From: CAYSCZ01 sp964429655
Lineage (GTDB): Bacteria > Bacteroidota > Bacteroidia > Cytophagales > Cyclobacteriaceae
Direction of reading: 5' to 3'
DNA: 59,694 nt
NCBI GenBank assembly: GCA_964429655.1
Contig: CAYSCZ010000013.1
Span: 1 to 59,694, forward strand
Below the pieces are notes generated by a model that saw only the letters and a program-made list of their open reading frames with translations, did no database searches and was not told where the DNA came from. Position numbers and translations under genes: made by a program. This document shows, in pieces, positions 15,404 to 25,276 of this stretch (positions are counted from its first letter, which is position 1; the number at the start of each line of letters is the position of its first letter).

Positions 15404-16738
15404 TCATCGATCAAACAGTAGCCGCATACCTTTTGTCGATTCATCAAATTTGCCCTCTGAATAAGCCAAGTGACCAGTTACAAAAGTCTTCACTATCGAA
15501 GATTGAAACTTTTGACCTTCAAACGGTGACCATCCGCATTTATAAAGGATATTCTCTTTAGTGACATTCCACGGTCTATTTAAATCAATGATTACCAAAT
15601 CAGCATAATACCCCTCCCTTATATACCCCCTGTCCTTTACATCAAACATAATGGCAGGATTATGGCAGGCCTTTTCAACGATTTTTTCTAAGGTAATCAT
15701 TCCCTGATGGTAAAATTCCAATAAAACCGGCAAGGCATGTTGAACCAATGGCCCGCCTGAAGGAGCTTTTAGGTATTTATTTTGCTTCTCTGATAAACTA
15801 TGCGGCGCATGATCTGTAGCAAGGACGTCTATTTTATCCGATAACACTGCCTTTAGTATTGCTTCTTTATCACTTCTCGTTTTCACTGCAGGGTTCCACT
15901 TTATTCGACTACTGTGGGTTTTATAATCTGAATCTTCAAACCATAAGTGGTGGGTACATGCTTCAGAGGTTATTTTTTTCTCTTTGAGTGGCAAGCTGTT
16001 ATCAAATAATTCAACTTCTTCAGCAGTAGAGATATGCAGGATATGTAATCGGGTACCATACCTTTTTGCCAGTTCAATAGCTTTGGAAGAAGACTTTATA
16101 CATGCCTCCTTACTTCTTATCTTTGGATGTGCATCAAATGGGATGTCCTCTCCATACTTATTTTTAAACAGCTCCAGGTTATATTTAATAATGCCTTCAT
16201 CTTCACAATGTGTAGCAATTAATAACTGGACTTTACTGAAAAACGCCTCCAGGGCCTTCGTTTCATCAACCAGCATATCCCCAGTGGAAGCCCCCATAAA
16301 AATTTTCACACCACAAACTCGTTTTGGATCAGTTTTTAGAACTTCCTGAATATTGTCATTACTGGCACCCATATAAAATGAATAATTGGCCAGTGACTTT
16401 TTGGAGGCCAATTCATATTTATCTTCCAGCAATGGTTGTGTAAGCGTATTTGGAACAGTATTCGGCATTTCCATGTAAGATGTAATGCCTCCGGCAACTG
16501 CAGCTTTTGCTTCTGTATATATTTCAGCTTTGTGCATTAGGCCCGGCTCTCTAAAATGTACCTGATCATCAATAAGTCCGGGGATCACATATTTAGCGGA
16601 AGCATCAATTTCCAAATAACCACTAGGATTATCGATTTCTGAACCTATCTTTTCGATTCTTTGATCTTTAATCAATATATCGCCAGGTATTATCTTATTA
16701 TCATTTACAATTTGTGCATTTTTAATTATGTAGGACAT
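15404..16738 (-). CDS. pyrC: Dihydroorotase
   Basis: This is a 444-residue amidohydrolase of the class I dihydroorotase type, which cyclises carbamoyl aspartate in pyrimidine synthesis. The family motif reads GLIDDQVHFREPG (from about residue 54). Glutamine 59 replaces the first histidine of the usual HxH metal pair, while His61 is kept. Later metal and catalytic motifs are normal: VKIFMGAS for the bridging lysine, ATHCEDEG, LHILHIST and LATDHAPH. The substitution may be normal for Bacteroidota forms but raises the question of metal content. Its 5' end abuts that of the helicase gene on the opposite strand. Confidence 0.9.
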   Translation of the reverse strand: MSYIIKNAQIVNDNKIIPGDILIKDQRIEKIGSEIDNPSGYLEIDASAKYVIPGLIDDQVHFREPGLMHKAEIYTEAKAAVAGGITSYMEMPNTVPNTLTQPLLEDKYELASKKSLANYSFYMGASNDNIQEVLKTDPKRVCGVKIFMGASTGDMLVDETKALEAFFSKVQLLIATHCEDEGIIKYNLELFKNKYGEDIPFDAHPKIRSKEACIKSSSKAIELAKRYGTRLHILHISTAEEVELFDNSLPLKEKKITSEACTHHLWFEDSDYKTHSSRIKWNPAVKTRSDKEAILKAVLSDKIDVLATDHAPHSLSEKQNKYLKAPSGGPLVQHALPVLLEFYHQGMITLEKIVEKACHNPAIMFDVKDRGYIREGYYADLVIIDLNRPWNVTKENILYKCGWSPFEGQKFQSSIVKTFVTGHLAYSEGKFDESTKGMRLLFDR

Positions 16739-16758
16739 TGGATATATTATTTAAGATT

Positions 16759-18039
16759 ATGAAAAAAGAATATAATAATTTTTCTGATTTTAATTTGAAT
16801 AAACAATTACTGAACGCCATAGCAGATTTAGGTTATGACAATCCAACACCTATTCAAAAAAAAGTGATTCCACTGGCGATATCGGGTCATGACATACTGG
16901 GTATAGCACCAACCGGTACCGGAAAGTCAGCTGCTTTTTTAATCCCTTTAATTTTAAATCTGAAGTATGCTAAACCTTTGAATTTTAGAGGCTTAATATT
17001 GGCACCAACAAGGGAATTATGCATTCAAATTCAGGAGATGGCTGTAAGTTTATCAAAATATACCGATCTGAAAACTCTGGCATTATTTGGCGGCGTTGGT
17101 AAAAAGGTGCAGCTCGAAAAAATAGAAGAAGGGTTTGATCTTCTGATAACCACACCTGGTCGGTTTATAGAATTTTACCTTCAGGGTATATTAAACACCA
17201 GGGATATAAAGGTTATGGTTTTGGATGAAGCTGACCGAATGATGGAAATGGGCTTTCAACCTCAACTAATCAGGATATTGGAAGTTATTCCCAATAAAAG
17301 ACAAAACATGCTTTTTTCAGCCACTATGCCTGAAAAGGTACTTAGGGTTTCAGAAGAGTTTCTTGAATTCCCCGAAAAAATAGAAATCTCTCCATCAGCT
17401 ACCGTTGCAAAAACAATTGAGCAATATCTGTATCATGTGCCTAACTTTCTTACCAAAATACAATTACTGGAATGGATAATCAAAAATGAAAAAGAGTTAA
17501 GTAAGTCAATAATCTTTGCCAGAAGTAAAGAGCACACAAATAATATATTCAAATTCATTAAAAGAAAAATTACCGATAGTGTCCGGATAATCCATGGTAA
17601 TAAAGATCAAAACGCCAGGTTCAACGCGATCAATGACTTCCGGGAAGGTGAAATTAAATTTCTGGTAGCCACTGATGTTGTTTCCCGTGGTATAGACATA
17701 TCGGATGTAAGCCATATTATCAATTTTGATGTGCCCATGCAATACCAGGATTACGTGCACCGGGTAGGAAGAACGGGCAGAGTGGAGAAATCAGGCAAAG
17801 CAATTACATTCTCAAACCCCGGGGAAGATGGACATATAAAGCATATCGAGAAACTAATAAAAGCAAACCTGAACCAATGTGATCTCCCTCCGGATGTGAA
17901 AATACTCGAAACCGGAAAAGAAGAAAAAATACAGATCGATCGTCAAATTGACGCTTTAAAAAGAAGGGAAGACCCCAATTATCAGGGTGCTTTTCATACT
18001 AAAAAGATAAAGGGGACTAATAAGAAAAAAAGGAAATAG
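16759..18039 (+). CDS. DEAD-box RNA helicase (RhlE-like)
   Basis: A 426-residue ATP-dependent RNA helicase has the Q motif (FSDFNLNKQLLNAI to PTPIQKK), Walker A variant APTGTGKS, PTRELCIQ, TPGR, DEAD within VLDEADRMMEMGF, SAT, and the C-terminal motifs VATDVVSRGID and HRVGRTGR. The basic tail ends KKIKGTNKKKRK. This layout is RhlE-like, with roles in RNA remodelling or ribosome assembly. ATG at 16759 is preferred to an in-frame TTG at 16738. The gene is divergent from pyrC. Confidence 0.92.
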   Translation: MKKEYNNFSDFNLNKQLLNAIADLGYDNPTPIQKKVIPLAISGHDILGIAPTGTGKSAAFLIPLILNLKYAKPLNFRGLILAPTRELCIQIQEMAVSLSKYTDLKTLALFGGVGKKVQLEKIEEGFDLLITTPGRFIEFYLQGILNTRDIKVMVLDEADRMMEMGFQPQLIRILEVIPNKRQNMLFSATMPEKVLRVSEEFLEFPEKIEISPSATVAKTIEQYLYHVPNFLTKIQLLEWIIKNEKELSKSIIFARSKEHTNNIFKFIKRKITDSVRIIHGNKDQNARFNAINDFREGEIKFLVATDVVSRGIDISDVSHIINFDVPMQYQDYVHRVGRTGRVEKSGKAITFSNPGEDGHIKHIEKLIKANLNQCDLPPDVKILETGKEEKIQIDRQIDALKRREDPNYQGAFHTKKIKGTNKKKRK

Positions 18040-18187
18040 ATTAATCATGGAAGCATCAAACCAGAAACTGCTTTTATTCAAGAAAAAAATTTGATATTAT
18101 TGTAATGGAAAATTGTTTTAATTTTTCTTTCCATAGCTGGTTGAAAGATCTTGTGGGGATTGGGCAGAAGGTCTAGCCCCACATAGA

Positions 18188-19663
18188 TCAACGCCCATTA
18201 TCTACTTGTATACTTTCTCTTCTATTCATCAAATGCCAGGTTGTAAAAAATATCAATTGAGTTCTTTTTTTTAAGAGACTAAAATTAATTTTTTCAATGG
18301 TGTCCGTTGGCCGGTGGTAATCCTCATGAACGCCATTAAAATAAAAAATTATTGGGATGCCTTTTCTTGAGAAATTGTAATGATCAGACCTATAGTAAAA
18401 CCTGTTCGGATCATTGTCATCATTGTATTTATAATCCAGGATCAAGTTAGTATATATTTTATTCACCGCTTCAGAAAGATTGTGCAAATCTGAGGATAAC
18501 CTATCAGAACCAATAAGATAAACGTACTCAGTTGTATCAGTATAATTATCATCTACCCTACCCACCATATCGATATTTAAATTGGTTAAAATCTGATTCA
18601 TGGGTAATGCCGGGTTATCGGAGAAATATTCAGATCCCAGTAGTCCCTTTTCCTCTCCGGTAAAAGTTATAAACAAAATGCTCCTGTTACGATGTCTTGC
18701 TTTTACTTCAGCAAAAGCTTCAGCAAGTTCAATAACCGCTGACGTTCCTGACCCATCGTCATCAGCACCATTGTAAATGATCGTATCATTTTTTCCTAAA
18801 TGATCATAATGACTGGTGATCACAATAAATTCATTTTCATGCTTAGTTCCTTCCAAGTAGCCCATCACATTTTCAGTCTCCAATGCATCGATGGATCTTT
18901 CAGCCTTATATTTTATTTTGGATTTTATCGGTTCTTTCAGTTTGTCAAAATACTCCGAAACAGCCAAAAGGCTATCGTAGGGTATGTCAAATATCTCGGT
19001 AAGGTATTCTGGTGGCAGGAAAAAGATATTGGTCTCACCTTCTGATTCGGGCCTGCTTAATGATAATTGAGGTTTGGATAAATACCGCTTATAAAGTTTC
19101 TGCGTTTTTAAAAATTCATCTTTGTTAGACTCTACAAATAAAAAGATAGCATTTACTCCGGATGTGGTGGCATTATCCACCAGCATTCTCCAGTTTCTGG
19201 TATTGTGTGGGTTTAATATTGCTACAGCTTCACCTTCTACATTCTTTTCTTCATAATTTTTAAGATCACCATAACCTAAGAATGTGATGGTATCTTCTCT
19301 TTCCATGGGCGTATTTGTAATACCAATACTGAACATTTCAGTCCACTCATCTATTTTTTTTTCATCTATAGCCACATAAACCTCTTTTGATGTAGATGCA
19401 TAAAGATTAAATCTTTGGTAATAACTTCCGTTAAGTGGCTTTAATCCCACATCCTCAAACTGGCCCCTAATGTATCTGGCAGCTTTTTTTTGACCGATGG
19501 TCCCGGTTTCTCTGCCCTCCAAACTATCAGATGTCAAAATGGACAATCGATCATAAAGATCTTTCTTGGTAATTGATTTTGAATATTTAATAGCTTTTTT
19601 ATCCTGCCCGAATAAATAGGCAAAAAATAAAACAAATAGTAAGGCAAGCAAGTACCTATGCAT
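18188..19663 (-). CDS. Secreted M28-family zinc aminopeptidase
   Basis: A 491-residue exported peptidase begins at ATG 19663 with signal peptide MHRYLLALLFVLFFAYLFGQ; an in-frame TTG nine codons upstream is less likely. An insert of PA-domain type lies in the N-terminal half. The M28 di-zinc site follows in order: SHYDHLG, NGADDDGSGT, TGEEKGLLGS (catalytic glutamate), NIDMVGR and HRPTDT. It would remove N-terminal residues from peptides in the periplasm or outside. No operon partner is visible; gcvP diverges upstream. Confidence 0.92.
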   Translation of the reverse strand: MHRYLLALLFVLFFAYLFGQDKKAIKYSKSITKKDLYDRLSILTSDSLEGRETGTIGQKKAARYIRGQFEDVGLKPLNGSYYQRFNLYASTSKEVYVAIDEKKIDEWTEMFSIGITNTPMEREDTITFLGYGDLKNYEEKNVEGEAVAILNPHNTRNWRMLVDNATTSGVNAIFLFVESNKDEFLKTQKLYKRYLSKPQLSLSRPESEGETNIFFLPPEYLTEIFDIPYDSLLAVSEYFDKLKEPIKSKIKYKAERSIDALETENVMGYLEGTKHENEFIVITSHYDHLGKNDTIIYNGADDDGSGTSAVIELAEAFAEVKARHRNRSILFITFTGEEKGLLGSEYFSDNPALPMNQILTNLNIDMVGRVDDNYTDTTEYVYLIGSDRLSSDLHNLSEAVNKIYTNLILDYKYNDDNDPNRFYYRSDHYNFSRKGIPIIFYFNGVHEDYHRPTDTIEKINFSLLKKRTQLIFFTTWHLMNRRESIQVDNGR

Positions 19664-19780
19664 GTGGTTATACTTAAAGCTCTGATTCAATTTTTGAGTA
19701 TTATTTTGTTGAATTGATCAAACCTAATAAATTAACATTTACTTCTATTTTTACTTTATTGAATTTTAAGAAACAGTATA

Positions 19781-22687
19781 ATGAATATTAATTTAAAAAC
19801 AAGGGAATTGTTCCAATTTAGGCATATAGGTCCTTCAGCGCAAGAGATAAACGATATGCTTGAGGCAACTAACAATGATTCCGTGGCTGATTTAGTAAAT
19901 GAAACCATCCCAAGCAACATACAGTCTCTTCAAGAGCTTAAGATTGAAGAAGCCATACCTGAATATGATTTCTTAAAGCGTTTTAAAGCTTTTGCCAACC
20001 AAAACTTAGAATATAAATCGTTTATTGGCCTCGGCTATCACAATTGCATTGTACCGCAGGTCATTCAAAGGAACATCTTAGAAAATCCCGGTTGGTATAC
20101 AGCATACACCCCATACCAGGCAGAAATATCGCAGGGCAGATTAGAGGCATTGATAAATTTTCAAACCATGGTTATCGACCTAACTGCTATGGAAGTGGCC
20201 AATGCATCTTTGTTAGACGAAGCAACCGCAGCCGCAGAAGCCATGGCAATGTTATTTGCTGCCCGCAAGGGGAATAAAAAGAAAGCCAATGTGTTTCTTG
20301 TCGATGAGGAGATATTCCCGCAGACCCAGGCTGTACTTTACACAAGATCAGAGCCAATAGGTATAAAAATAATCCCCGGTAATATATTTGATATGGATTT
20401 AACCAATCAAGATGTGTTTGGTATTATGGTTCAAAACCCGGATAATAACGGAGAGATCAAAGATTATGGCCGATTGTTCACATCAACCAAAGAATTGGGT
20501 ATTCAAATCGCATGCATTGCGGATCTTTTAAGTCTCACGCTAATTCAACCACCCGGTGAAATAGGTGCCGATGTTGTTGTGGGATCTACACAGCGGTTTG
20601 GGATTCCACTAGGCTATGGAGGACCTCATGCAGCATATTTTGCAACAAAAGAATCCTACAAAAGACATATTCCAGGCAGGATAATTGGATTATCTAAAGA
20701 CAAAGACAATAAACCGGCTTTCAGAATGGCCCTGCAAACCCGTGAGCAACATATCAAAAGAGAACGGGCAACCTCAAATATCTGCACCGCACAGGTTCTG
20801 CTTGCTGTCATGGCTGGAATGTACGCTGTTTATCATGGCGCGACAGGGTTGAAAAATATCGCAATGCGCATACACGCCCTTGCGGTTTCATTGAAGGATG
20901 CACTCGAAAAAATCGGCGTTGAAATATCAAGCGCTTCATTTTTTGATACTTTAAAAATCAAATTGGATGGTAAAAAAGTAGGAGCCCTAAGGGAATTGGC
21001 CCTTAAGAACAATGTCAACTTCAGATATTTTGAAGATGGTTCCGTTGGCATCACATTGGATGAATCAAATGATTTATCGGACTTAATGCTGATTGCTTCA
21101 ATTTTTGAAGAGGTTATTAATGAATCCTTTAGTACCGTTAAAGTAAAAGATGAAATAGATCAGGATGAGCTCAAATTACCTAAAGCCCTGCTTAGGACCT
21201 CGGATTTCATGACGCATAAAGTATTTGAAAACTACCATACAGAACACGAACTATTAAGATATATCAAACGTCTGGAAAATAAAGATTTATCACTGGTCCA
21301 CTCCATGATTTCTTTGGGTTCATGTACCATGAAGCTAAATGCTTCGACAGAGATGGTGCCTTTGTCCTGGAGCGGATTTTCTAATATTCATCCGTATGCA
21401 CCCCTTGACCAGGCTTTGGGATACAAAGCACTTACCGGTAAACTTGAAAACTGGCTTTGTGAGATCACAGGATTTGATGCCGTTTCTTTTCAACCGAATT
21501 CAGGGGCACAGGGAGAATATACGGGCCTGATGGTGATAAGGGCGTATCACCACAACAATGGGGATTTAAACAGGAATGTTGCATTGATCCCTTCATCAGC
21601 TCACGGTACCAACCCGGCCAGTGCTGTGATGGCAGGAATGAAAGTTATCATAATAAAATGTGATGAATATGGAAACATTGACATGATGGACCTGAAGGAA
21701 AAAGCAGAAAAAAACAGTAACAACCTTGCTGCTTTAATGGTAACCTATCCGTCCACGCATGGAGTGTTTGAAGATAAAATAAAATCTATATGTGAATTGA
21801 TACATAGCCATAGAGGACAGGTTTATATGGACGGAGCTAACTTAAATGCACAGGTAGGGCTTACTAATCCTGCTTTGATAGGTGCAGATGTATGTCACTT
21901 AAACCTTCACAAAACGTTTTGCATTCCCCACGGTGGCGGTGGGCCAGGCATGGGGCCGATCGGCGTAAAGGATCACTTAAAAGCATTCCTTCCCGGCAAC
22001 CCGCTATTAAACCAGGATTGGGGAAAATCAATAACTCCGGTAGCAGCAGCGCATTGGGGAAGTGCCAGCATCCTGACCATTTCTTATGCTTATATCGCTT
22101 TGATGGGCGCAAAAGGTCTGAAAAATGCTTCAGAAATAGCCATCCTCAATGCTAACTACCTCAAAGAAGTACTAAAATCACATTATAAAATCTTATACAC
22201 CGGAAACAATAATCGCGTAGCCCATGAATTTATTATCGATTGTCGTGAGTTTAGAAACGCAGGCATTGAAGTTGAAGACATTGCAAAACGATTGATGGAT
22301 TATGGCTTTCATGCACCAACCGTCTCCTTCCCTGTTCCAGGCACTATGATGATTGAACCCACAGAAAGTGAAAGTAAATCAGAACTGGACAGGTTTTGTG
22401 AAGCTATGATCAGTATAAGGGAAGAAATAAAAGAGATAGAATCTGAAATTTATGCCCAGGACAATAACGTGCTAAAAAATGCACCGCATACTCATGAGAC
22501 CCTATGCAGTGATCATTGGGACTATCCATACAGCCGCGAAAAAGCAGCTTACCCTTTAAGTTTTGTGAAAGAAAACAAATTCTGGCCATCAGTAAGTAGA
22601 ATAGACAATGCTTATGGAGACAGGCATTTATTCTGCAGTTGCGTTCCCGCTGATAGCTATGAGGAAAGCACTTTAGAGACGGTTTGA
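19781..22687 (+). CDS. gcvP: Glycine dehydrogenase (decarboxylating), P protein
   Basis: This is the PLP-dependent P protein of the glycine cleavage system, which decarboxylates glycine and passes the aminomethyl group to the H protein lipoyl arm. At 968 residues it is the fused single-chain form. It opens with RHIGPSAQEINDML and carries the PLP lysine at residue 711 in NLHKTF, followed by the glycine-rich IPHGGGGPGMGPIGV. No gcvT or gcvH is next to it. No glycine riboswitch-like structure is seen in the short leader. Its last 31 bases overlap the convergent TANGO2-type gene. Confidence 0.96.
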   Translation: MNINLKTRELFQFRHIGPSAQEINDMLEATNNDSVADLVNETIPSNIQSLQELKIEEAIPEYDFLKRFKAFANQNLEYKSFIGLGYHNCIVPQVIQRNILENPGWYTAYTPYQAEISQGRLEALINFQTMVIDLTAMEVANASLLDEATAAAEAMAMLFAARKGNKKKANVFLVDEEIFPQTQAVLYTRSEPIGIKIIPGNIFDMDLTNQDVFGIMVQNPDNNGEIKDYGRLFTSTKELGIQIACIADLLSLTLIQPPGEIGADVVVGSTQRFGIPLGYGGPHAAYFATKESYKRHIPGRIIGLSKDKDNKPAFRMALQTREQHIKRERATSNICTAQVLLAVMAGMYAVYHGATGLKNIAMRIHALAVSLKDALEKIGVEISSASFFDTLKIKLDGKKVGALRELALKNNVNFRYFEDGSVGITLDESNDLSDLMLIASIFEEVINESFSTVKVKDEIDQDELKLPKALLRTSDFMTHKVFENYHTEHELLRYIKRLENKDLSLVHSMISLGSCTMKLNASTEMVPLSWSGFSNIHPYAPLDQALGYKALTGKLENWLCEITGFDAVSFQPNSGAQGEYTGLMVIRAYHHNNGDLNRNVALIPSSAHGTNPASAVMAGMKVIIIKCDEYGNIDMMDLKEKAEKNSNNLAALMVTYPSTHGVFEDKIKSICELIHSHRGQVYMDGANLNAQVGLTNPALIGADVCHLNLHKTFCIPHGGGGPGMGPIGVKDHLKAFLPGNPLLNQDWGKSITPVAAAHWGSASILTISYAYIALMGAKGLKNASEIAILNANYLKEVLKSHYKILYTGNNNRVAHEFIIDCREFRNAGIEVEDIAKRLMDYGFHAPTVSFPVPGTMMIEPTESESKSELDRFCEAMISIREEIKEIESEIYAQDNNVLKNAPHTHETLCSDHWDYPYSREKAAYPLSFVKENKFWPSVSRIDNAYGDRHLFCSCVPADSYEESTLETV

Positions 22688-23445
22688 GAAATTTTGAATT
22701 TATAATTACTGGTTAGAGGTTGCCTTTCCCCTACAGGATAAACGCGCTCGGTAAAAGATACATTGTCATGCCGGTCAATGGTTAGTACCGTCGAACAGCA
22801 TGTTCCATAAAGCTCCGTTCTGATAAACCGGGCGGATAGTTTCTTTTCATACTCAAAAGGAATGCCAGTATTCGGTAGTCTTTTATCCGTTGCCAAACGA
22901 GTATCGGTAAGCAAATCGAACAGATCTTCATCATTAAAAGTATCATTGATGATGGATTGGAAATCTATCAGCCCATCAGCCACTTTTGGCCATGGTGAAT
23001 TAAGAAAAGCGTTGCTCAGGCCATAAATACCCTTATCAAGACTTGTGAGTTTTTTTTCGATATTATTAAAATAGTATAACGCACCGACCGACCCTATCAG
23101 TAAGTTAAATCCATTGTAATGATCTAATCTATCTCGAATGTTCATAAAATAATTTTCAGGAGATTCTTCCTCTGAGAGGTAATTCGTGATCAAATGACCC
23201 CTGGTGGGTGCATTCTTTTTGATAGTCCTGGGGTCCCTGTAATTAGTTATGGCCGAGAACTTACCATCTTTGGTAACACCGAGCCATGTACCACCACCCT
23301 TTAAATCTTTACCGGCCAACAAATTGGGATTGTCTTCCCAAAACCCTGCTTCCCGGGTTGGTCTTTCATAAAACTCATCGCGATTGCCGGCAAGGATCAA
23401 TTTATAGTGCGGATGATGTTTCCAGGCTAAATAGATTAAACACAT
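22657..23445 (-). CDS. NRDE/TANGO2-family protein
   Basis: A 262-residue protein starts Met-Cys with the potential N-terminal nucleophile Cys2. It carries the family-naming NRDE at residues 21-24 within LAGNRDEFYERPT, followed by GGTWLGVTKDGKFSAITNYRDP. This is the whole TANGO2 fold, whose members have been linked to heme or acyl-CoA handling; the exact reaction is not settled. It is convergent with gcvP and the last 31 bases of both genes overlap. Confidence 0.9.
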   Translation of the reverse strand: MCLIYLAWKHHPHYKLILAGNRDEFYERPTREAGFWEDNPNLLAGKDLKGGGTWLGVTKDGKFSAITNYRDPRTIKKNAPTRGHLITNYLSEEESPENYFMNIRDRLDHYNGFNLLIGSVGALYYFNNIEKKLTSLDKGIYGLSNAFLNSPWPKVADGLIDFQSIINDTFNDEDLFDLLTDTRLATDKRLPNTGIPFEYEKKLSARFIRTELYGTCCSTVLTIDRHDNVSFTERVYPVGERQPLTSNYKFKISQTVSKVLSS

Positions 23446-23503
23446 ATTCCGATGGGTTTAAAAGAATTTATAAGTTTGAATAGAATAAAGAAAGTAAATT
23501 TAA

Positions 23504-24871
23504 ATGATGAACGAGTTAATTTATGTTTTAGTTGGATTGCTTGCAGGTGGAAGCATCGGCTGGTTGTGGCAGCGACTTAAATTCAAAAATAGTTTTGATG
23601 AAAAATTGAACACACTAAATCAAAAATTTTGGGATACAGAAATCGAACATAAATCGGAAAAAGAAAAAAATATACGCTTAAAAGAGGAAAACAGCCGGTT
23701 AGACAGGGAGTTAAGAAATGAACGCGATAAGGTATTAGAACTCAGTAATCACAAAGCAACACTATCCAGTAACCTGGCACACCTAAAGGATAAATATGCA
23801 GAACAAAAGTCTGAGATAGAGCATATCCAGGAGCGGTTTACGGCGGAGTTTAAAAATATGGCCAACGAAATACTGGAAGAAAAAAGTAAAAGGTTCACTG
23901 ATCTAAATAAGGTCAACATAAATGAAATATTAAAGCCCCTGAACGAGAATATCTTACAGTTCGAAAAGCGGGTGGAAGAAAGTAACAAAGAAAGCATAGC
24001 CCGAAGCTCTGCCCTAAAAGAACAGATAGGCAGTCTCAAAGAGCTAAACATCAAAATTACCAGAGAAGCGGAAAACCTTACCAAAGCACTAAAAGGCGAT
24101 ACTAAAACCCAGGGAAGCTGGGGTGAATATATCCTGGAAAGCATCCTAAGTAAATCCGGCCTGGAGAAAGGAAGGGAATACTTTGTGCAGGAAAGCATTA
24201 CACAGGATGGCAAGCGCTATCGACCGGATGTCATCGTCAACCTGCCGGATAAAAAGAAAATAATTATTGACTCTAAGGTATCCCTGGTTTCTTATGAAAA
24301 ATTCAGTAATGAAGAGAACGAGGAAGACAAGGCAAGTCATCTAAAGAACCATTTATTATCCATAAGAAAGCACGTGAAAGATTTAGGCGATAAAAATTAT
24401 CAAAAGCTTTACAGGATTGATGGGTTGGATTTTATCCTGATGTTCGTGCCCATTGAGCCGGCATTTACTGTGGCAGTGCAGCAAGACCGGGAATTATTCA
24501 ATGATGCCTACGCCAAAAACATTGTGTTGGTAAGCCCTTCTACCCTTATCGCCACCTTAAGAACCATAGCCAACATATGGAAGCAGGAATACCAAAACAG
24601 GAATGCCATGGAAATAGCCCGCCAGAGCGGCGCTTTGTATGATAAGTTTAAGTCTTTTGTTGATGACCTTATACGTGTGGGCAATTACCTCAAACAAACC
24701 CATGGCAGCTACGAAGCAGCCATGAACAAACTGACCAATGGCAAAGATAATCTTATTAGAAAAGCGGAACGCCTAAAAGAGCTGGGCGCAAAGTCTTCAA
24801 AAGATATGGACCCCAGGCTTTTAGAGCGGGCAGCCCATGAGGTAAAAGAACAAAAAAGCCTATTTGAATAA
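23504..24871 (+). CDS. rmuC: DNA recombination protein RmuC
   Basis: A 455-residue protein has an N-terminal membrane segment (about residues 4-22), a long coiled coil (25-190) and the RmuC nuclease-fold domain (about 200-400). Visible domain motifs are GDTKTQGSWGE, RPDVIVNLPDKKKIIIDSKVS and the later LVSPSTLIATLRTI. RmuC limits certain inversions and recombination events and belongs to the PD-(D/E)xK-like nuclease folds. A -7-type box (TAAGTTTG) lies upstream but without a clear -33 TTG. Confidence 0.93.
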   Translation: MMNELIYVLVGLLAGGSIGWLWQRLKFKNSFDEKLNTLNQKFWDTEIEHKSEKEKNIRLKEENSRLDRELRNERDKVLELSNHKATLSSNLAHLKDKYAEQKSEIEHIQERFTAEFKNMANEILEEKSKRFTDLNKVNINEILKPLNENILQFEKRVEESNKESIARSSALKEQIGSLKELNIKITREAENLTKALKGDTKTQGSWGEYILESILSKSGLEKGREYFVQESITQDGKRYRPDVIVNLPDKKKIIIDSKVSLVSYEKFSNEENEEDKASHLKNHLLSIRKHVKDLGDKNYQKLYRIDGLDFILMFVPIEPAFTVAVQQDRELFNDAYAKNIVLVSPSTLIATLRTIANIWKQEYQNRNAMEIARQSGALYDKFKSFVDDLIRVGNYLKQTHGSYEAAMNKLTNGKDNLIRKAERLKELGAKSSKDMDPRLLERAAHEVKEQKSLFE

Positions 24872-25224
24872 TTTCTACCAAATGGGATCTTGGTTTGCGC
24901 ATTAAGGCTACCGTTTGCCTGCCAGCTGATTATAAGGTATGAATACCGGGCATAATACCCTCCAATTGCTTAATCCCAAATTATACAACGTTTTAGGCAA
25001 CACTTTCCCTGCTACAACCTGCAGTCAGAGTCCACCCACAGGCAAAGCCTGCCACCCTGCAATCCCACATTGGCCTGGCCCAGATCTAAAGGCCAAAGAT
25101 CAATGCCATGCGCCCGTAGTGGCATGAATAAACTTATTTTGGCAGCCCCTCCCTTTCTGCTTTTCTGTAATCCCATATAATTTCTTCTATTGCATAATTT
25201 GGATTAATTTGAAATACATTCCAG
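24872..25224. other. Intergenic stretch without a convincing gene
   Basis: No gene can be supported between rmuC and the GroES-like gene. A 32-residue minus-strand frame at 25134-25232 (MSNWNVFQINPNYAIEEIIW and a charged end) reads like the C-terminal tail of a helical protein. It is closed by a stop a dozen codons upstream of its ATG, so it may be a remnant. A 62-codon plus-strand frame at 24939 has cysteine- and proline-heavy composition unlike the neighbours and is probably not coding. Confidence 0.4.
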
Positions 25225-25255
25225 TTGCTCATTAGATATATCTCGTCTAAATTTG
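25225..25255 (+). promoter_or_regulatory. Bacteroidota-type promoter for GroES-like gene
   Basis: TTG at 25225-25227 and TAAATTTG at 25248-25255 are separated by 20 bases, a full match to TTG-N17-23-TAnnTTTG. The transcript would begin close to 25262, giving a short leader before ATG 25277. Confidence 0.65.
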
Positions 25256-25276
25256 CGGCCAATTTATAACGAGATC

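Noticed and set aside
18120..18187. GTGGGG/CCCCAC inverted repeat between the helicase and M28 peptidase genes
   Set aside because: The loop is long and no T-tract follows on either strand, so a terminator call is not supported.
24939..25127. Plus-strand 62-codon frame after rmuC
   Set aside because: Cysteine-, proline- and histidine-heavy composition unlike its neighbours, no signal or domain, and no promoter.
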